Positions 1-7,924 are shown, counted from the stretch's first letter. The stretch: 14,426 nucleotides of DNA from Phycisphaerae bacterium (GCA_016935885.1 JAFGQA010000054.1:1-14426), one strand, 5' to 3'. The notes: generated by a model from the letters alone, not told the origin. Numbers and translations are program-made.

Positions 1-1943
1 AGACCGACGGCTTCAGTGTGCTTCAGGCTGAAGGCGGCCGACTTCCGGAATTGGCTGGCGATGCGCCCCTCGGCTTTCGCGACGGCAAGACCTTCGTCCT
101 GTCCGTTAAGCTCGCACCCGATACGGCGTACGCGGTCGGGCTGAACAGCGCTCGTCGGCAAGGCTTCCGGTCGGCGGACGGTTCGCCGCTGCCACCGGCG
201 GTCATTCGTTTTCGAACGGGCCCCGGCGGCGTGACACCCAAGCGGGGCGGCTGGGGAACGCCGGTTGATTCAGACGCCACGAGCGGCAGCGGATCGGGAC
301 AGGGCAAGGGCGGTTGGGGAACGCCCGATGACGGGAGCGATCGGGGCGTTAAAACGGGCAAGGGGGGTTGGGGCACGGCCGGCGATTCGCCGACTGGGCC
401 GCGTTCGCCGACGGGACCGGACCAACAGGGACGGGTCACGCTGCCGGAACGGCAAGCCAATGAGCGTTCAGGACCTGATGTGAAGGTCCCGCCAGGCTGG
501 TCCATTATGGATGACAAGTTGTTTGGGACACAGGTCGCCGTCCCGCCCGGCTGGACGCCGAGGTTTCGCGGTGACGCCGCCCTGTGCGTTGAGCCAGACG
601 AGTTGGCGAGGGCGGCCGCTTTCTTCGTGCCGATTCTGCTGGGCAAACAGGGGCGTGGTGTCGCCATGCGGCCCGACGCGCTGGCCGACGGTTTCGACGA
701 GATGCTCCGTCGCGGCCTGCCTGACCTGCGAACACAGGCAACGGGCAGACCGACCGGCGAATCCGTCCAGCGAGATCTTGCGGTGACGATCAGCGGCACG
801 CCCGTCGTCGGCAGCTACCGTGCGGTCGTGGGCCGGTTGGGTACCGCGTTTGTCATGGGGTACCTCGCCCCGACCGATCACGTCGAGCGACTGCGCCAGA
901 CCTTCTACGATATCCTGGCCAGTTACCGGTACACCGGGCCCCGGATGCAACTGAAGCCGTTCAAGTCGGCCGCCGTTGAGCTCCGCATCCCGCCCGGCTG
1001 GCAGGTGCAGACCAGCGAGGGCACGGGCTCGTCCGGCCATGATATCGACTGGCAGGTGTTTTGCCCGCAGGTGCCTGGGGCCCGCGCTTTCATGTTCTCG
1101 CCGAAGTACATCTCGCCGAATTGGGTCAGCGATCTGGCGACGGGTCAGCCCGATCCGTACGGCCTCGGCATATGGCAGCGTAAGGGCTATCAGTTGGCCA
1201 ACATCGCATCTGATGAGCAGGCCCTGCGGATGGCCCTTGAGGCGACGCTGCCCGGCTTGCAGATCGTGCGCCAACAGAGCCTGGACGAGATTCGCGACCT
1301 GCTCAGCAAGGTGTTCGGCATCGTGGTCCAGACGGCACAGATGACGGGCGGGCGCGTCACCTGGTACGTCTATGAACTGTACGGTCGGCGGCAAGTGCAA
1401 GGCGTCGAGATGCGATCGGTCGTGTTTCTGAGCATGTGTTCGTCGACCATGCCTGGTGGGATCAAGGGAACGCTGGGAATGTGGCCTGCTCAGGTGCGAG
1501 GCTTCGAGGCCCCGGCCGCCCAGTTTGCACAGTTGGCGCCGATGCTCGACCGCGTCTGTGGCAGCTTCACTTATACCTTATGGTGGATCCGCGAGGTGCA
1601 GGGCGCCAACGCCAAGGAGGCCGAGACGATCCGCAAGTTCTGGGCCCACAGCAACCGCATCGACAAGGAAATCTGGGACAACCACATGAAGACCCAGGGG
1701 GCCATCCACGAGATGATGTACGACCATCTCACGGAGAACTACGGGTACGTGAACAAAGAGACCGGCACGATCGAGAAGATCCCGACCGAGCACATGGAGC
1801 GGTTCCGCAGAAACGACGGCGAGATCGTCAGCCCTGAAGACGTTATCGACAAGCAAATACCCGTCAACCAGGCCGCACCCGTTCGCGAGGCCTGGGCGGA
1901 CGACTACATGTCTTTCGACCGGCGCGTGCAGGTCTGGCCGTGA
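1..1943 (+). CDS. Large protein with Ig-like fragment, GGWGTP repeats and tandem PPGW domains (5' truncated by window)
   Basis: The frame is already open at the first base, so the true start lies upstream; residue numbers count from the GTG at 18. Residues 25-67 (L-PDTAYAVGLNS...LPPAVIRFRT) resemble the C-terminal half of an SbsA-type bacterial Ig-like domain, often seen in planctomycete multidomain proteins. Next comes a low-complexity Gly/Asp/Pro linker (70-150) with three GGWGT(P/A) repeats at about residues 77, 98 and 116. Two similar blocks follow, each opening with a PPGW motif (PPGW at 158 and 176; IPPGW at 324), which suggests PsbP/Mog1/DcrB-like alpha-beta domains; that is inference. 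The C-terminus (540-641) is charged, with a YVNKETG...KIP stretch resembling the tail of such proteins in other bacteria. I see no catalytic motif and assign no function. It is probably exported, but its N-terminus is missing. The next gene is convergent, 312 bp away. Confidence 0.88.
   Translation, partial: TDGFSVLQAEGGRLPELAGDAPLGFRDGKTFVLSVKLAPDTAYAVGLNSARRQGFRSADGSPLPPAVIRFRTGPGGVTPKRGGWGTPVDSDATSGSGSGQGKGGWGTPDDGSDRGVKTGKGGWGTAGDSPTGPRSPTGPDQQGRVTLPERQANERSGPDVKVPPGWSIMDDKLFGTQVAVPPGWTPRFRGDAALCVEPDELARAAAFFVPILLGKQGRGVAMRPDALADGFDEMLRRGLPDLRTQATGRPTGESVQRDLAVTISGTPVVGSYRAVVGRLGTAFVMGYLAPTDHVERLRQTFYDILASYRYTGPRMQLKPFKSAAVELRIPPGWQVQTSEGTGSSGHDIDWQVFCPQVPGARAFMFSPKYISPNWVSDLATGQPDPYGLGIWQRKGYQLANIASDEQALRMALEATLPGLQIVRQQSLDEIRDLLSKVFGIVVQTAQMTGGRVTWYVYELYGRRQVQGVEMRSVVFLSMCSSTMPGGIKGTLGMWPAQVRGFEAPAAQFAQLAPMLDRVCGSFTYTLWWIREVQGANAKEAETIRKFWAHSNRIDKEIWDNHMKTQGAIHEMMYDHLTENYGYVNKETGTIEKIPTEHMERFRRNDGEIVSPEDVIDKQIPVNQAAPVREAWADDYMSFDRRVQVWP
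237..390 (+). repeat. In-frame coding repeat, three GGWGT(P/A) units
   Basis: Three copies of a codon block for (K)GGWGT(P/A) begin near 246, 309 and 363, spaced 63 and 54 bp, each followed by an Asp/Ser/Gly-rich stretch. Codon choices differ between copies (gggcggctggg, ggcggttggg, gggggttggg), so this is selected protein repetition or an old duplication rather than a recent slippage event. The linker joins an Ig-like domain to the PPGW domains and could be a ligand-binding peptide repeat. Confidence 0.75.
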
Positions 1944-2255
1944 CAGCCGACGGGTGGGACGTACTTGTCCGCGACGCCGGTGATCGGGACCGCGCGATAC
2001 AGCACGGGAGTGGCGGGCGCTCGTCAGGATATATGCGGGATGTCCGTCGGGAGCCTGCACGCCGGATGGCGTCCGCGATACCCTCAGCGGCTTTCGATTC
2101 TGCGTGCCACGGGCGGCTTGTCGACCCGTGCGGTTTCTCCGGTGGGCGCACGCAGCATCCACACTGGCAGGCAAGCTGCCAGTGCCACGCGCCTGGACTG
2201 TCACGGGCGCCGACCGGATACCGCAACCGTAGCCAACGCGCGCATCGCGGCGCCT
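1944..2255. other. Convergent intergenic region with no gene
   Basis: This 312-bp space lies between the converging ends of the PPGW-domain gene and the S8 peptidase gene. Open frames crossing it have no Shine-Dalgarno site or family resemblance. The recognisable content is a hairpin repeat element at 2088-2196. I see no T-rich intrinsic terminator on either strand; the two hairpins of the repeat may be what separates the convergent transcripts. Confidence 0.6.
2088..2196 (+). repeat. Dispersed hairpin repeat, copy R1
   Basis: The sequence matches the reverse complement of 8177-8324 across almost its full length, including the shared run TTCGATTCTGCGT(G/A)CCACGG. It has two hairpin modules. 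Module one is CACGGG...CCCGTG at 2108-2130, whose inner stem is broken by two changes relative to the other copy. Module two is a perfect 9-bp stem CACTGGCAG/CTGCCAGTG (2162-2170 and 2176-2184) with loop GCAAG. It is intergenic and has no plausible coding content. Confidence 0.85.
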
Positions 2256-4688
2256 TTACGCAATCAGTGCGTAGATGAATCCTTGAATATCACTCCCGTT
2301 TAACACTTGGTCGTGGTTCATGTCGGCAGCGCGGAAGCGGCACGGCCCGTACGACGTCTCGAAACCGGCCGGGTCCAACAGGACCTCGATAAACAACTCG
2401 ATGTCGTTTTCGTCCACCTCCCCATCGCCGTTCGTGTCGCCCAGCTTCAAGTACTCCGCGACGAGCGAGACATCGTGATCGACGTTGTAGAGCACAAGGT
2501 CAGTCTCTCCGTCCGGCTGGTCTAGGCCGTCAACCTCCCAGTTGCAGAACGTCAGCTCGGTGCCGCCGACGATCGGCCCCGCCGGCGCCGTCAACGTCAC
2601 GTCTTCACCGGTGTAGTACACGCGCTGGAAGTCCGTGACCCCGTCACCATTGCCGTTCTTGTCGTCCGGGCTAACCACGATCGACACGCCGGCGATCGGG
2701 GTTGAGCTGATGGCCAAGGTGGCGGAGTCATCCTCGATGAACACGGCCGTCACGGTCTTGTCGCCGTCCATCACGATCGTGTCGGGGTTCGTCGAACCCG
2801 TCAGGTCGTCCTCCCAGTGGTCGAAGTGCCAGCCGGGGTCGGCGTTGGCCGTCAACGTCACCGGCGTGCCGGACAGGTACGTCCCGCCCGGCGGGTTCAG
2901 GTCCACGCTCCCGTTGCCCGTGATGTTCACCGTCAGCGTGTACTCGTCCTGTTGGGTGGTGCTGAGCGAGGCCGCGCCCGTGACGATCAGCGAGAACGCC
3001 TGGCTGCCGCCGCTCAGGGAGCCGTCGTGCGTCACGCGAATCGTGTAGCTATTGGAGCCGGGGGAGGAGACGACGACCTGTTCAACGTTGTCGCGGTCGT
3101 TGTCGCCGGTCGTGGCGGCCGAGTCGGGGCTTGCGGGATTGAGCACCCATGGATAGTAGGTGGTGCTTGGCGATGCCTTCTCGATGCGCAGGTTCAGATC
3201 ATTGACCAACATCTTCGTCGTTGGGTTTAGCAGATTCCCGGGCGGCGTGCCCGGCGGATCGGTCCAGCAGATCGACGCCCGCAACTCGCTGGTCGAGCCA
3301 TCGGTCGTGGCGTACAACTCGATCGTTCCGCCGTTGGAGAGCGTCTGCTCCGTCATGGTGAGCGGCTCGGAGGCGTCGTCCGAGATGGTGTTGGCCGCCT
3401 TGAGGGTGTTCATCAGCCCCCAGCCGTACTTGTAATCCGGTCCATTGCTCGAGCCGCATTCATCGGCCGTGTGCAGCACGAGCCCTTTCAACGTCGCGGA
3501 TCTCATGTCGGCGCTGCCGTGGGTGTTGCGGTAGTGCTGGATCAGCACGCCCAGCGAGCCACTGACATTCGGCGACGACATCGACGTGCCGGAAAGCGTC
3601 GTGTAGTCTGAGTTGTTGTCGTCATCGCAGGAGTAGAGATCGATGCCGTTGCCGGCGATGTCGGGCTTGATCCGGCCATCGTCAGCCGGCCCGTAGCTGG
3701 AGAAGGAGCTCATGCTGACGCTGCCGGGGCCGGAGTAGCCACCCGAGACGTCGTCTACCGCCGCGACGCTCAGGATGTTCTTGGCCACGCCCACCGTTCC
3801 GATGCAGTCCCACGGACCGTCGGGATCGCGTGTCGTGGTGCTCCACTCCCAGTTTCCTGAACCGGGGTTGTAGTAATAGTGCCCGCCGCCAGGCCCCGGG
3901 CCGTCGTCGGTGCGGTCGTTGCCCGCCGACCTACACATGAGGTAGTAGGGATTATCGTAGGCGATGTCGTCCAGTTCCTCGGTGTACGACGTATACAGCC
4001 CGAACCAGTTGTCTTCGGTCGTGCTGACGGTGACGTCGCCATACCAGAACCACTCGTAGTAGGAGTAGTTGAAATACCAGCCGGTGACGTAACTGTACGA
4101 GTGGTTCGAGACCAGCAGCCCGCTGCTGGCGGCCGAGCGCATCTCGCTGTCGTCGTCGTCCCAATCCCAGCAATCGAGATAGGCTGAGGGCGACATGCCC
4201 TTGGCGGCACCGACCACGCCGGACGCGATCATCGTGCCGGCCACATGGGTACTGTGGTAGTGGGTCCCGCTGGGCGAGTCGATCTGGGTGGCGCGTCCGC
4301 CGTACTCCTGATGGCTCGTCCGCACTCCGCCGCCGTCCCAGATGCCGAGCGTCACGCCCGATCCGGTCAAGTTCAGACCGCTCGATCCACCGGGCAGGCA
4401 CTCGTCCGTGCTGATGCTGTCCGCCGCGTCCGCATTGTGGGTCATGTAGTACTTCGGTATGCCGTTTACGACGGCCTGAAGTTCGATCACGCCCGCGGGC
4501 GATTCCTCGCGAACGATCCAGCCCTTCTCCCGGGCAATCTGCCTGGCTTCCGCCTGCCCGATAATCACGGTTTGCCCCAAGGCGGGCGGGCTGGCGAAGG
4601 CGGTCAACGCCAGGACAGTCCCGATCAAGAACAGATGAGGGACGACCTGATTCAAACGACACTGATTGCGCAATCTACAGGTATTCAT
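2256..4688 (-). CDS. Secreted subtilisin-like (S8) serine peptidase with B-repeat and dockerin-like C-terminus
   Basis: 810 aa from the ATG at 4688, chosen over an upstream in-frame start at 4811 because it has a strong SD (GGAGGAGGT) and a signal peptide follows (hydrophobic 16-33, cleavage near ALGQ). The S8 domain (about 110-430) shows D118 in IWDGGG, H145 in HSTHVAG, oxyanion N257 in SAGND and S369 in SGTSMSSP. The usual Gly after the catalytic His is Ser. An aromatic-rich insert (about 197-230) is Tyr/Trp dense. Residues 440-575 look like the beta-sandwich found after KP-43-type subtilases (LVNDLNLRI). Residues 582-651 fit a divergent InlB B-repeat, and 656-746 may be a second. Residues 749-810 are a dockerin-like EF-hand pair (GDTNGDGEVDENDI and ADMNHDQVLNGSDI), a common planctomycete C-terminal tail. 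It probably acts outside the cytoplasm as an endopeptidase. It is divergent from the C25-like peptidase gene. Confidence 0.96.
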   Translation of the reverse strand: MNTCRLRNQCRLNQVVPHLFLIGTVLALTAFASPPALGQTVIIGQAEARQIAREKGWIVREESPAGVIELQAVVNGIPKYYMTHNADAADSISTDECLPGGSSGLNLTGSGVTLGIWDGGGVRTSHQEYGGRATQIDSPSGTHYHSTHVAGTMIASGVVGAAKGMSPSAYLDCWDWDDDDSEMRSAASSGLLVSNHSYSYVTGWYFNYSYYEWFWYGDVTVSTTEDNWFGLYTSYTEELDDIAYDNPYYLMCRSAGNDRTDDGPGPGGGHYYYNPGSGNWEWSTTTRDPDGPWDCIGTVGVAKNILSVAAVDDVSGGYSGPGSVSMSSFSSYGPADDGRIKPDIAGNGIDLYSCDDDNNSDYTTLSGTSMSSPNVSGSLGVLIQHYRNTHGSADMRSATLKGLVLHTADECGSSNGPDYKYGWGLMNTLKAANTISDDASEPLTMTEQTLSNGGTIELYATTDGSTSELRASICWTDPPGTPPGNLLNPTTKMLVNDLNLRIEKASPSTTYYPWVLNPASPDSAATTGDNDRDNVEQVVVSSPGSNSYTIRVTHDGSLSGGSQAFSLIVTGAASLSTTQQDEYTLTVNITGNGSVDLNPPGGTYLSGTPVTLTANADPGWHFDHWEDDLTGSTNPDTIVMDGDKTVTAVFIEDDSATLAISSTPIAGVSIVVSPDDKNGNGDGVTDFQRVYYTGEDVTLTAPAGPIVGGTELTFCNWEVDGLDQPDGETDLVLYNVDHDVSLVAEYLKLGDTNGDGEVDENDIELFIEVLLDPAGFETSYGPCRFRAADMNHDQVLNGSDIQGFIYALIA

Positions 4689-4697
4689 ACCTAGACT

Positions 4698-4706
4698 ACC
4701 TCCTCC
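4698..4706 (-). promoter_or_regulatory. Shine-Dalgarno site of the S8 peptidase gene
   Basis: On the minus strand GGAGGAGGT lies 9 nt before ATG 4688. This is an extended anti-SD match and fixes the start 41 codons inside the longest open frame. Confidence 0.85.
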
Positions 4707-4816
4707 ACGTGAAGGGATTCCGGGTTGTTTGCTCGCCTGATCTACGGACGCATGAGGGGCGCGTGGCCGTCCCACTGAGGTGTGCCGGCAGCCTGCTGAA
4801 CCCCACTCCACTCTTC

Positions 4817-4845
4817 AGGATACCAGATCGTGTGCTCCGATTCAA
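4817..4845 (-). promoter_or_regulatory. Candidate sigma-70-type promoter for the S8 peptidase gene
   Basis: Minus-strand TTGAAT (4845-4840) and TATCCT (4822-4817) are separated by 17 bp; each box matches the consensus at 4 of 6 positions. The predicted 5' UTR is about 120 nt. It mirrors an equivalent plus-strand pair, which raises confidence, but no transcript evidence is available. Confidence 0.4.
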
Positions 4846-4879
4846 CAAGCTCAACGTGGCCAAGGACGACTGGCGGTCA

Positions 4880-4908
4880 TTGAATACGCCGTGCGGGAGC
4901 GGTATGCT
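4880..4908 (+). promoter_or_regulatory. Candidate sigma-70-type promoter for the C25-like peptidase gene
   Basis: TTGAAT (4880-4885), a 17-bp spacer and TATGCT (4903-4908), 4 of 6 matches per box. The predicted 5' UTR is about 125 nt to ATG 5041. The -35 hexamer and spacer length are the same as in the opposing minus-strand candidate, and the two -35 boxes lie back to back 34 bp apart. Confidence 0.4.
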
Positions 4909-5040
4909 GAAGATGATGTCCCGTGGGGAGAAAGAAGATGTCCGGATGCATGAACACCGGTTGAGCGCGTGCAAGGCCGCCGGTTCACGTCACACATCCG
5001 CTTCTACGGGCTCTCACGGCGCCTCGAAAGGAATCCAGTT

Positions 5041-7497
5041 ATGATCTCTCGTATTCGTTTTGCGCCCGCGTTGCCGGTTTGCATGGCGGGACTGCTCGTC
5101 CTGGCAGGGGGTTCGATCGCTCCGGCCCAGACTCGACAGGATGGCCGATTCATGGCCAAGCTGCGTTGGGTCTCGCCAAACGGTGAACTGCCTGGCACGC
5201 ATGCCGAGTACCTGCGACAGCACCCGCTCGCGCCCGCGCGATTCTCGAACTATCGTGTGATCAGGCCAGCCACCGGCCCGCACGGCCATCCAGGGCGCGA
5301 GGCCGAGGACCTCTCCATCCTGGTGGATTCCACATTGTCTCCTTCCATACAGACGGCTCTCGACGGCTACGTGGATGACTTGGCGGCAAGGGGATACTCG
5401 GTCTTCTCGGAGACCGTCTCCGGCGGCACGCCGGAAGACATCAAGGCATGGGTGCAGGACAGGTACGCCGCCGGGAGCGAGGGGATCGTGTTTGTTGGCG
5501 ACATCACCGCTGCCTGGGCCGAGGTGTCGGGATCTGTCTTTCCCTGCGATTTGTTCTACATGGACCTTGACGGCCACTGGGAGGACGCCGATGCGGACGA
5601 CGACTACGAGATCCACGATGCCGGCAGCGGGGACGAAGGACCCGAAGTCTACGTGGCCCGTATCTACGCCCACACGCTGAATTACGATACCGAGGCGAAC
5701 ATGGTCAATGGGTACTTCGCCAAGGCCCACGACTACCGCGTCGGCACGCTGACCGAACCTTGGCGAGGCCTCGAGTACGTTGACAAGGACTGGTACAGCA
5801 TGAACGTCAACCTGGACCTCGTCTACGGGACCGACGTTGTCCGTCACGACTTCGGCTACTTCACCACCGCCGCCGATTACCTCGACCAGATGGACTTGGG
5901 GCAACACTTCGTGCAGGTCTGTGCCCACAGTTACTCGGGCGGGCATCACTTCGCAATCTACCCCACGGAGTCAGCCGCCTACGCGCACGTGTACGTGCAC
6001 AGCCCGTCGGCCCGGGCGGCGAAGCTCCTTCTCGGCAGTGACGACGGCATCAAGGCTTGGTCGAACGGGACCATCGTGTGCACGCACGACGTGTATCAAG
6101 GTTGGCAGGCGGACCAATTCACCGAGGACGTGACACTGAACGAAGGATGGAACCAGTTGCTCTGCAAGGTCAGCCAAGGCGGCGGCACGTATCAATTCTC
6201 TGCCCGCCTCACGGATGCGGATCTGACCCCGTTCTCCGACCTCACGTACCAGGTCGACGACCCCGACATACATGGTGAAGAGGGACTGTTCATCCGCGGG
6301 TGGCTGCTGAATGGCTTCCATCAGGATACCCCCGAGCATTTGCTGGTGTACCTGATGACGAATTACCTAGCTCCCTATGTCGAGACCTCGATCAATCCGG
6401 AGGCGGGGGAGGTGATGGGCGGTCAGACCTGGACGGGGTTCTCCAGCGGCGGCGCGTACGTCGACCTCACCGAGCACGTGGGGGATGCGGAGTATGGCGT
6501 GACCTATGCATTCGCCAGAGTGTATGCCGATACAAACAAGTCGTGTGAACTCTGGCTGGGATACGACGACGGCGCGTGTGTGTGGCTCAACGGAGAACAG
6601 TTGGTCTACCACAACCGCACCGGCGGTTTCGAAGCCGACATGAAGAAGGTGGGCGTCGATCTGGATGCCGGCGAGAACCGCCTCCTCGTCAAGGTTTCCC
6701 AATCGACGGGCGAGCATGGGTTCGGCGCGCGTTTCTGTCAGGCCGATGGCAGCGCGGTCGGTGGGCTCACCTATGATCCTTCGCCTTCGCCGATTTCCTA
6801 CGTTGGGACCTGGCTGTTCAACGGACCGTACGCGAACTCCGACCAGGGCACGCGCCTAAGCCAGGACTACCTCGGCGGTGAGGCCGGTGTGAGGCCCAGC
6901 ACCGGTGATCCCACCCCATTGGGCGTTTGGGAAAAGGCCGCCGGAAACGGCTATCCTTGGGACATCGGCGCTTTCTACGAGGGAGACGGCGGCTGGGTAT
7001 TCTCACAGACGATTCAGGACCGTGACCCACCGGTGTTGTTCTACAACCTGTTCTCCTGCGGGCCAGGCCGATTCACCGACGACAACTACCTGGCGGGGGC
7101 GTACATCTTCAACACGACGTACGGCCTGATCACGGTTGCCTCCTCGAAGAGCGGCAGCATGCTCAACTTCGGTGACTTCACCGATCCGCTCGGCGAGGGC
7201 AAGACGGTTGGGGCCGCCTTTCGCGAGTGGTTCGACGCGCAGGCCCCCTTCGAGTTGTGGGAACGCGAATGGTACTACGGGATGATCTTGAACGGCGACC
7301 CCACGTTGCGCCCGGTCAGGAGGGGTGATTTGGACCGTGATGGCGACGTGGACATGGACGATCTTCCGTTGTTCGTTGCGGTTCTTCTGGACCAGCCCGC
7401 GGCCCCGGGCCATGAATACAGGGCCGACATGAACAACGACGGGGCCGCGGACGGCGTGGACGTACACCTGTTCGTCGACGCCATGCTCGGTCAGTAG
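5041..7497 (+). CDS. Secreted gingipain-like (C25-type) cysteine peptidase with internal PA14-like modules and dockerin-like tail
   Basis: 818 aa from ATG 5041, preceded by AAAGGA at 8 nt spacing; a signal peptide follows (hydrophobic 12-25, cleavage near APAQ). The C25-like fold starts near residue 90: a GIVFVGDI strand (148-155), an acidic DLDGHWEDADADDDYE segment (175-190) that could bind calcium, and ARIYA. The candidate catalytic His is H296 (VCAHSYSGG) and the Cys is C673 (LFSCGPGRF). These are followed by GLITVASSKSGSM and MILNGDPTL, as in C25 homologues. Between His and Cys lie two PA14/lectin-like modules with the signatures LGSDDGIKAWSNG (331-343) and LGYDDGACVWLNG (506-518). Each is followed by a WL(L/F)NG-starting module (421, 591). 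Residues 762-818 are a dockerin-like EF-hand pair. It probably acts as an extracytoplasmic peptidase; the PA14-like parts may bind glycan or gate the active site. The catalytic assignment is by motif only. Confidence 0.85.
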   Translation: MISRIRFAPALPVCMAGLLVLAGGSIAPAQTRQDGRFMAKLRWVSPNGELPGTHAEYLRQHPLAPARFSNYRVIRPATGPHGHPGREAEDLSILVDSTLSPSIQTALDGYVDDLAARGYSVFSETVSGGTPEDIKAWVQDRYAAGSEGIVFVGDITAAWAEVSGSVFPCDLFYMDLDGHWEDADADDDYEIHDAGSGDEGPEVYVARIYAHTLNYDTEANMVNGYFAKAHDYRVGTLTEPWRGLEYVDKDWYSMNVNLDLVYGTDVVRHDFGYFTTAADYLDQMDLGQHFVQVCAHSYSGGHHFAIYPTESAAYAHVYVHSPSARAAKLLLGSDDGIKAWSNGTIVCTHDVYQGWQADQFTEDVTLNEGWNQLLCKVSQGGGTYQFSARLTDADLTPFSDLTYQVDDPDIHGEEGLFIRGWLLNGFHQDTPEHLLVYLMTNYLAPYVETSINPEAGEVMGGQTWTGFSSGGAYVDLTEHVGDAEYGVTYAFARVYADTNKSCELWLGYDDGACVWLNGEQLVYHNRTGGFEADMKKVGVDLDAGENRLLVKVSQSTGEHGFGARFCQADGSAVGGLTYDPSPSPISYVGTWLFNGPYANSDQGTRLSQDYLGGEAGVRPSTGDPTPLGVWEKAAGNGYPWDIGAFYEGDGGWVFSQTIQDRDPPVLFYNLFSCGPGRFTDDNYLAGAYIFNTTYGLITVASSKSGSMLNFGDFTDPLGEGKTVGAAFREWFDAQAPFELWEREWYYGMILNGDPTLRPVRRGDLDRDGDVDMDDLPLFVAVLLDQPAAPGHEYRADMNNDGAADGVDVHLFVDAMLGQ

Positions 7498-7504
7498 ACA
7501 ACCG

Positions 7505-7522
7505 GCCGGTCTTCGACCCGGC
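7505..7522 (+). terminator. Weak hairpin just after the C25-like gene
   Basis: GCCGG (7505-7509) and CCGGC (7518-7522) can pair 7 nt after the stop codon. No T-tract follows, so an intrinsic terminator is doubtful. Confidence 0.22.
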
Positions 7523-7582
7523 GCGATTATGTTGTAGCGGTATTGCCCGATCGCCTTAGAAGCTGTTCACGGTTGGATGCAC

Positions 7583-7735
7583 CTGTGGCACCGGCGCCTA
7601 GAGACGGTGGGGTCTCACGGGCGGGACGCCCGTGCCATACTCTGGTTGCGGCTGGAGGCCGCGCTGTGGCACAAGCCTGCCTGCCGGCGGACAGGCGACA
7701 AAGCCTCTGTGCCACCCGCCGGCACGGCCGTGCCG
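7583..7735 (+). repeat. Dispersed hairpin repeat, copy R2
   Basis: The first 16 bases (7583-7598, CTGTGGCACCGGCGCC) are identical to 8094-8109, and the similarity continues through GGTGG...TCACGG. The element holds a chain of inverted repeats: CACCG/CGGTG (7589-7609), a perfect 8-bp stem CACGGGCG/CGCCCGTG with loop GGA (7616-7634), GTGGCAC/GTGCCAC (7666-7672 and 7709-7715) and a 16-bp perfect palindrome CGGCACGGCCGTGCCG (7720-7735). The last palindrome lies 36 bp beyond the stop of the minus-strand small gene and could end its transcript. Confidence 0.75.
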
Positions 7736-7771
7736 CGCGACCCACGGGGGCGACCCCAGGCGCGGGTCCGC

Positions 7772-7924
7772 TCACTTCTTGGCGGGCTTCTTGGGCTTCT
7801 TGACACAGGGATGCTCCTCGGCATCACCGTGGCACTTCTTGATCTGCTCGGGCGAGCACTCCTCCGGCTTGCCGGTCAACTTCTCCGGCTTCTGACATTG
7901 CTTTTTCTTCTTCTCGTCGCACAT
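7772..7924 (-). CDS. Small Lys/Cys-rich protein with CSPEQIKKCHG motif, 50 aa
   Basis: ATG 7924 to TGA 7772 encodes 50 aa: MCDEKKKKQCQKP, then LTGKPEECSPEQIKKCHGDAEEHPC (residues 16-40), then a Lys/Pro tail. The SD GGAG (minus strand, 7931-7934) has 6-nt spacing. From memory, short proteins with the LxGKPxECSPEQIxKCHG...HPC pattern recur in planctomycetes and delta-proteobacterial groups without known function. Cys at 2, 10, 23, 31 and 40, with His at 32 and 38, suggest metal or redox binding; that is inference. There is no signal peptide or membrane segment, so it is probably cytoplasmic. It is divergent from the DUF6485-type gene 440 bp away and is easily missed because of its length. A possible promoter is TGGCCA (8038-8033) - 17 bp - TACACT (8015-8010) on the minus strand, which is weak. 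Confidence 0.82.
   Translation of the reverse strand: MCDEKKKKQCQKPEKLTGKPEECSPEQIKKCHGDAEEHPCVKKPKKPAKK

Larger units (their letters stand above)
4689..5040. other. Divergent intergenic region between two peptidase genes
   Basis: This 352-bp region separates the start codons of the two secreted peptidase genes. It holds the two candidate promoters and both Shine-Dalgarno sites. The 34 bp between the -35 boxes contains a weak interrupted dyad GCCA...TGGC (4859-4874), which could be a regulator site. I see no RNA gene or additional coding sequence; the in-frame extension of the C25-like frame back to 4969 lacks signal-peptide character. Confidence 0.6.

Noticed and set aside
468..1400. Minus-strand 310-codon open frame opposite the first gene
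   Set aside because: It is a composition shadow of the plus-strand frame, which carries domain repeats and runs without a break from the window edge to 1943.
1940..2303. Plus-strand open frames of 112 codons after the first gene
   Set aside because: They read through the hairpin repeat R1, have no Shine-Dalgarno site, and the same peptide-like pattern recurs in the other repeat copy, which reflects repeat sequence rather than a protein family.
4689..4811. Upstream extension of the S8 peptidase frame to 4811
   Set aside because: The added 41 residues precede a normal signal peptide and would bury it. The internal ATG 4688 has a strong SD, and the candidate -10 box lies at 4817-4822, next to the extended start.
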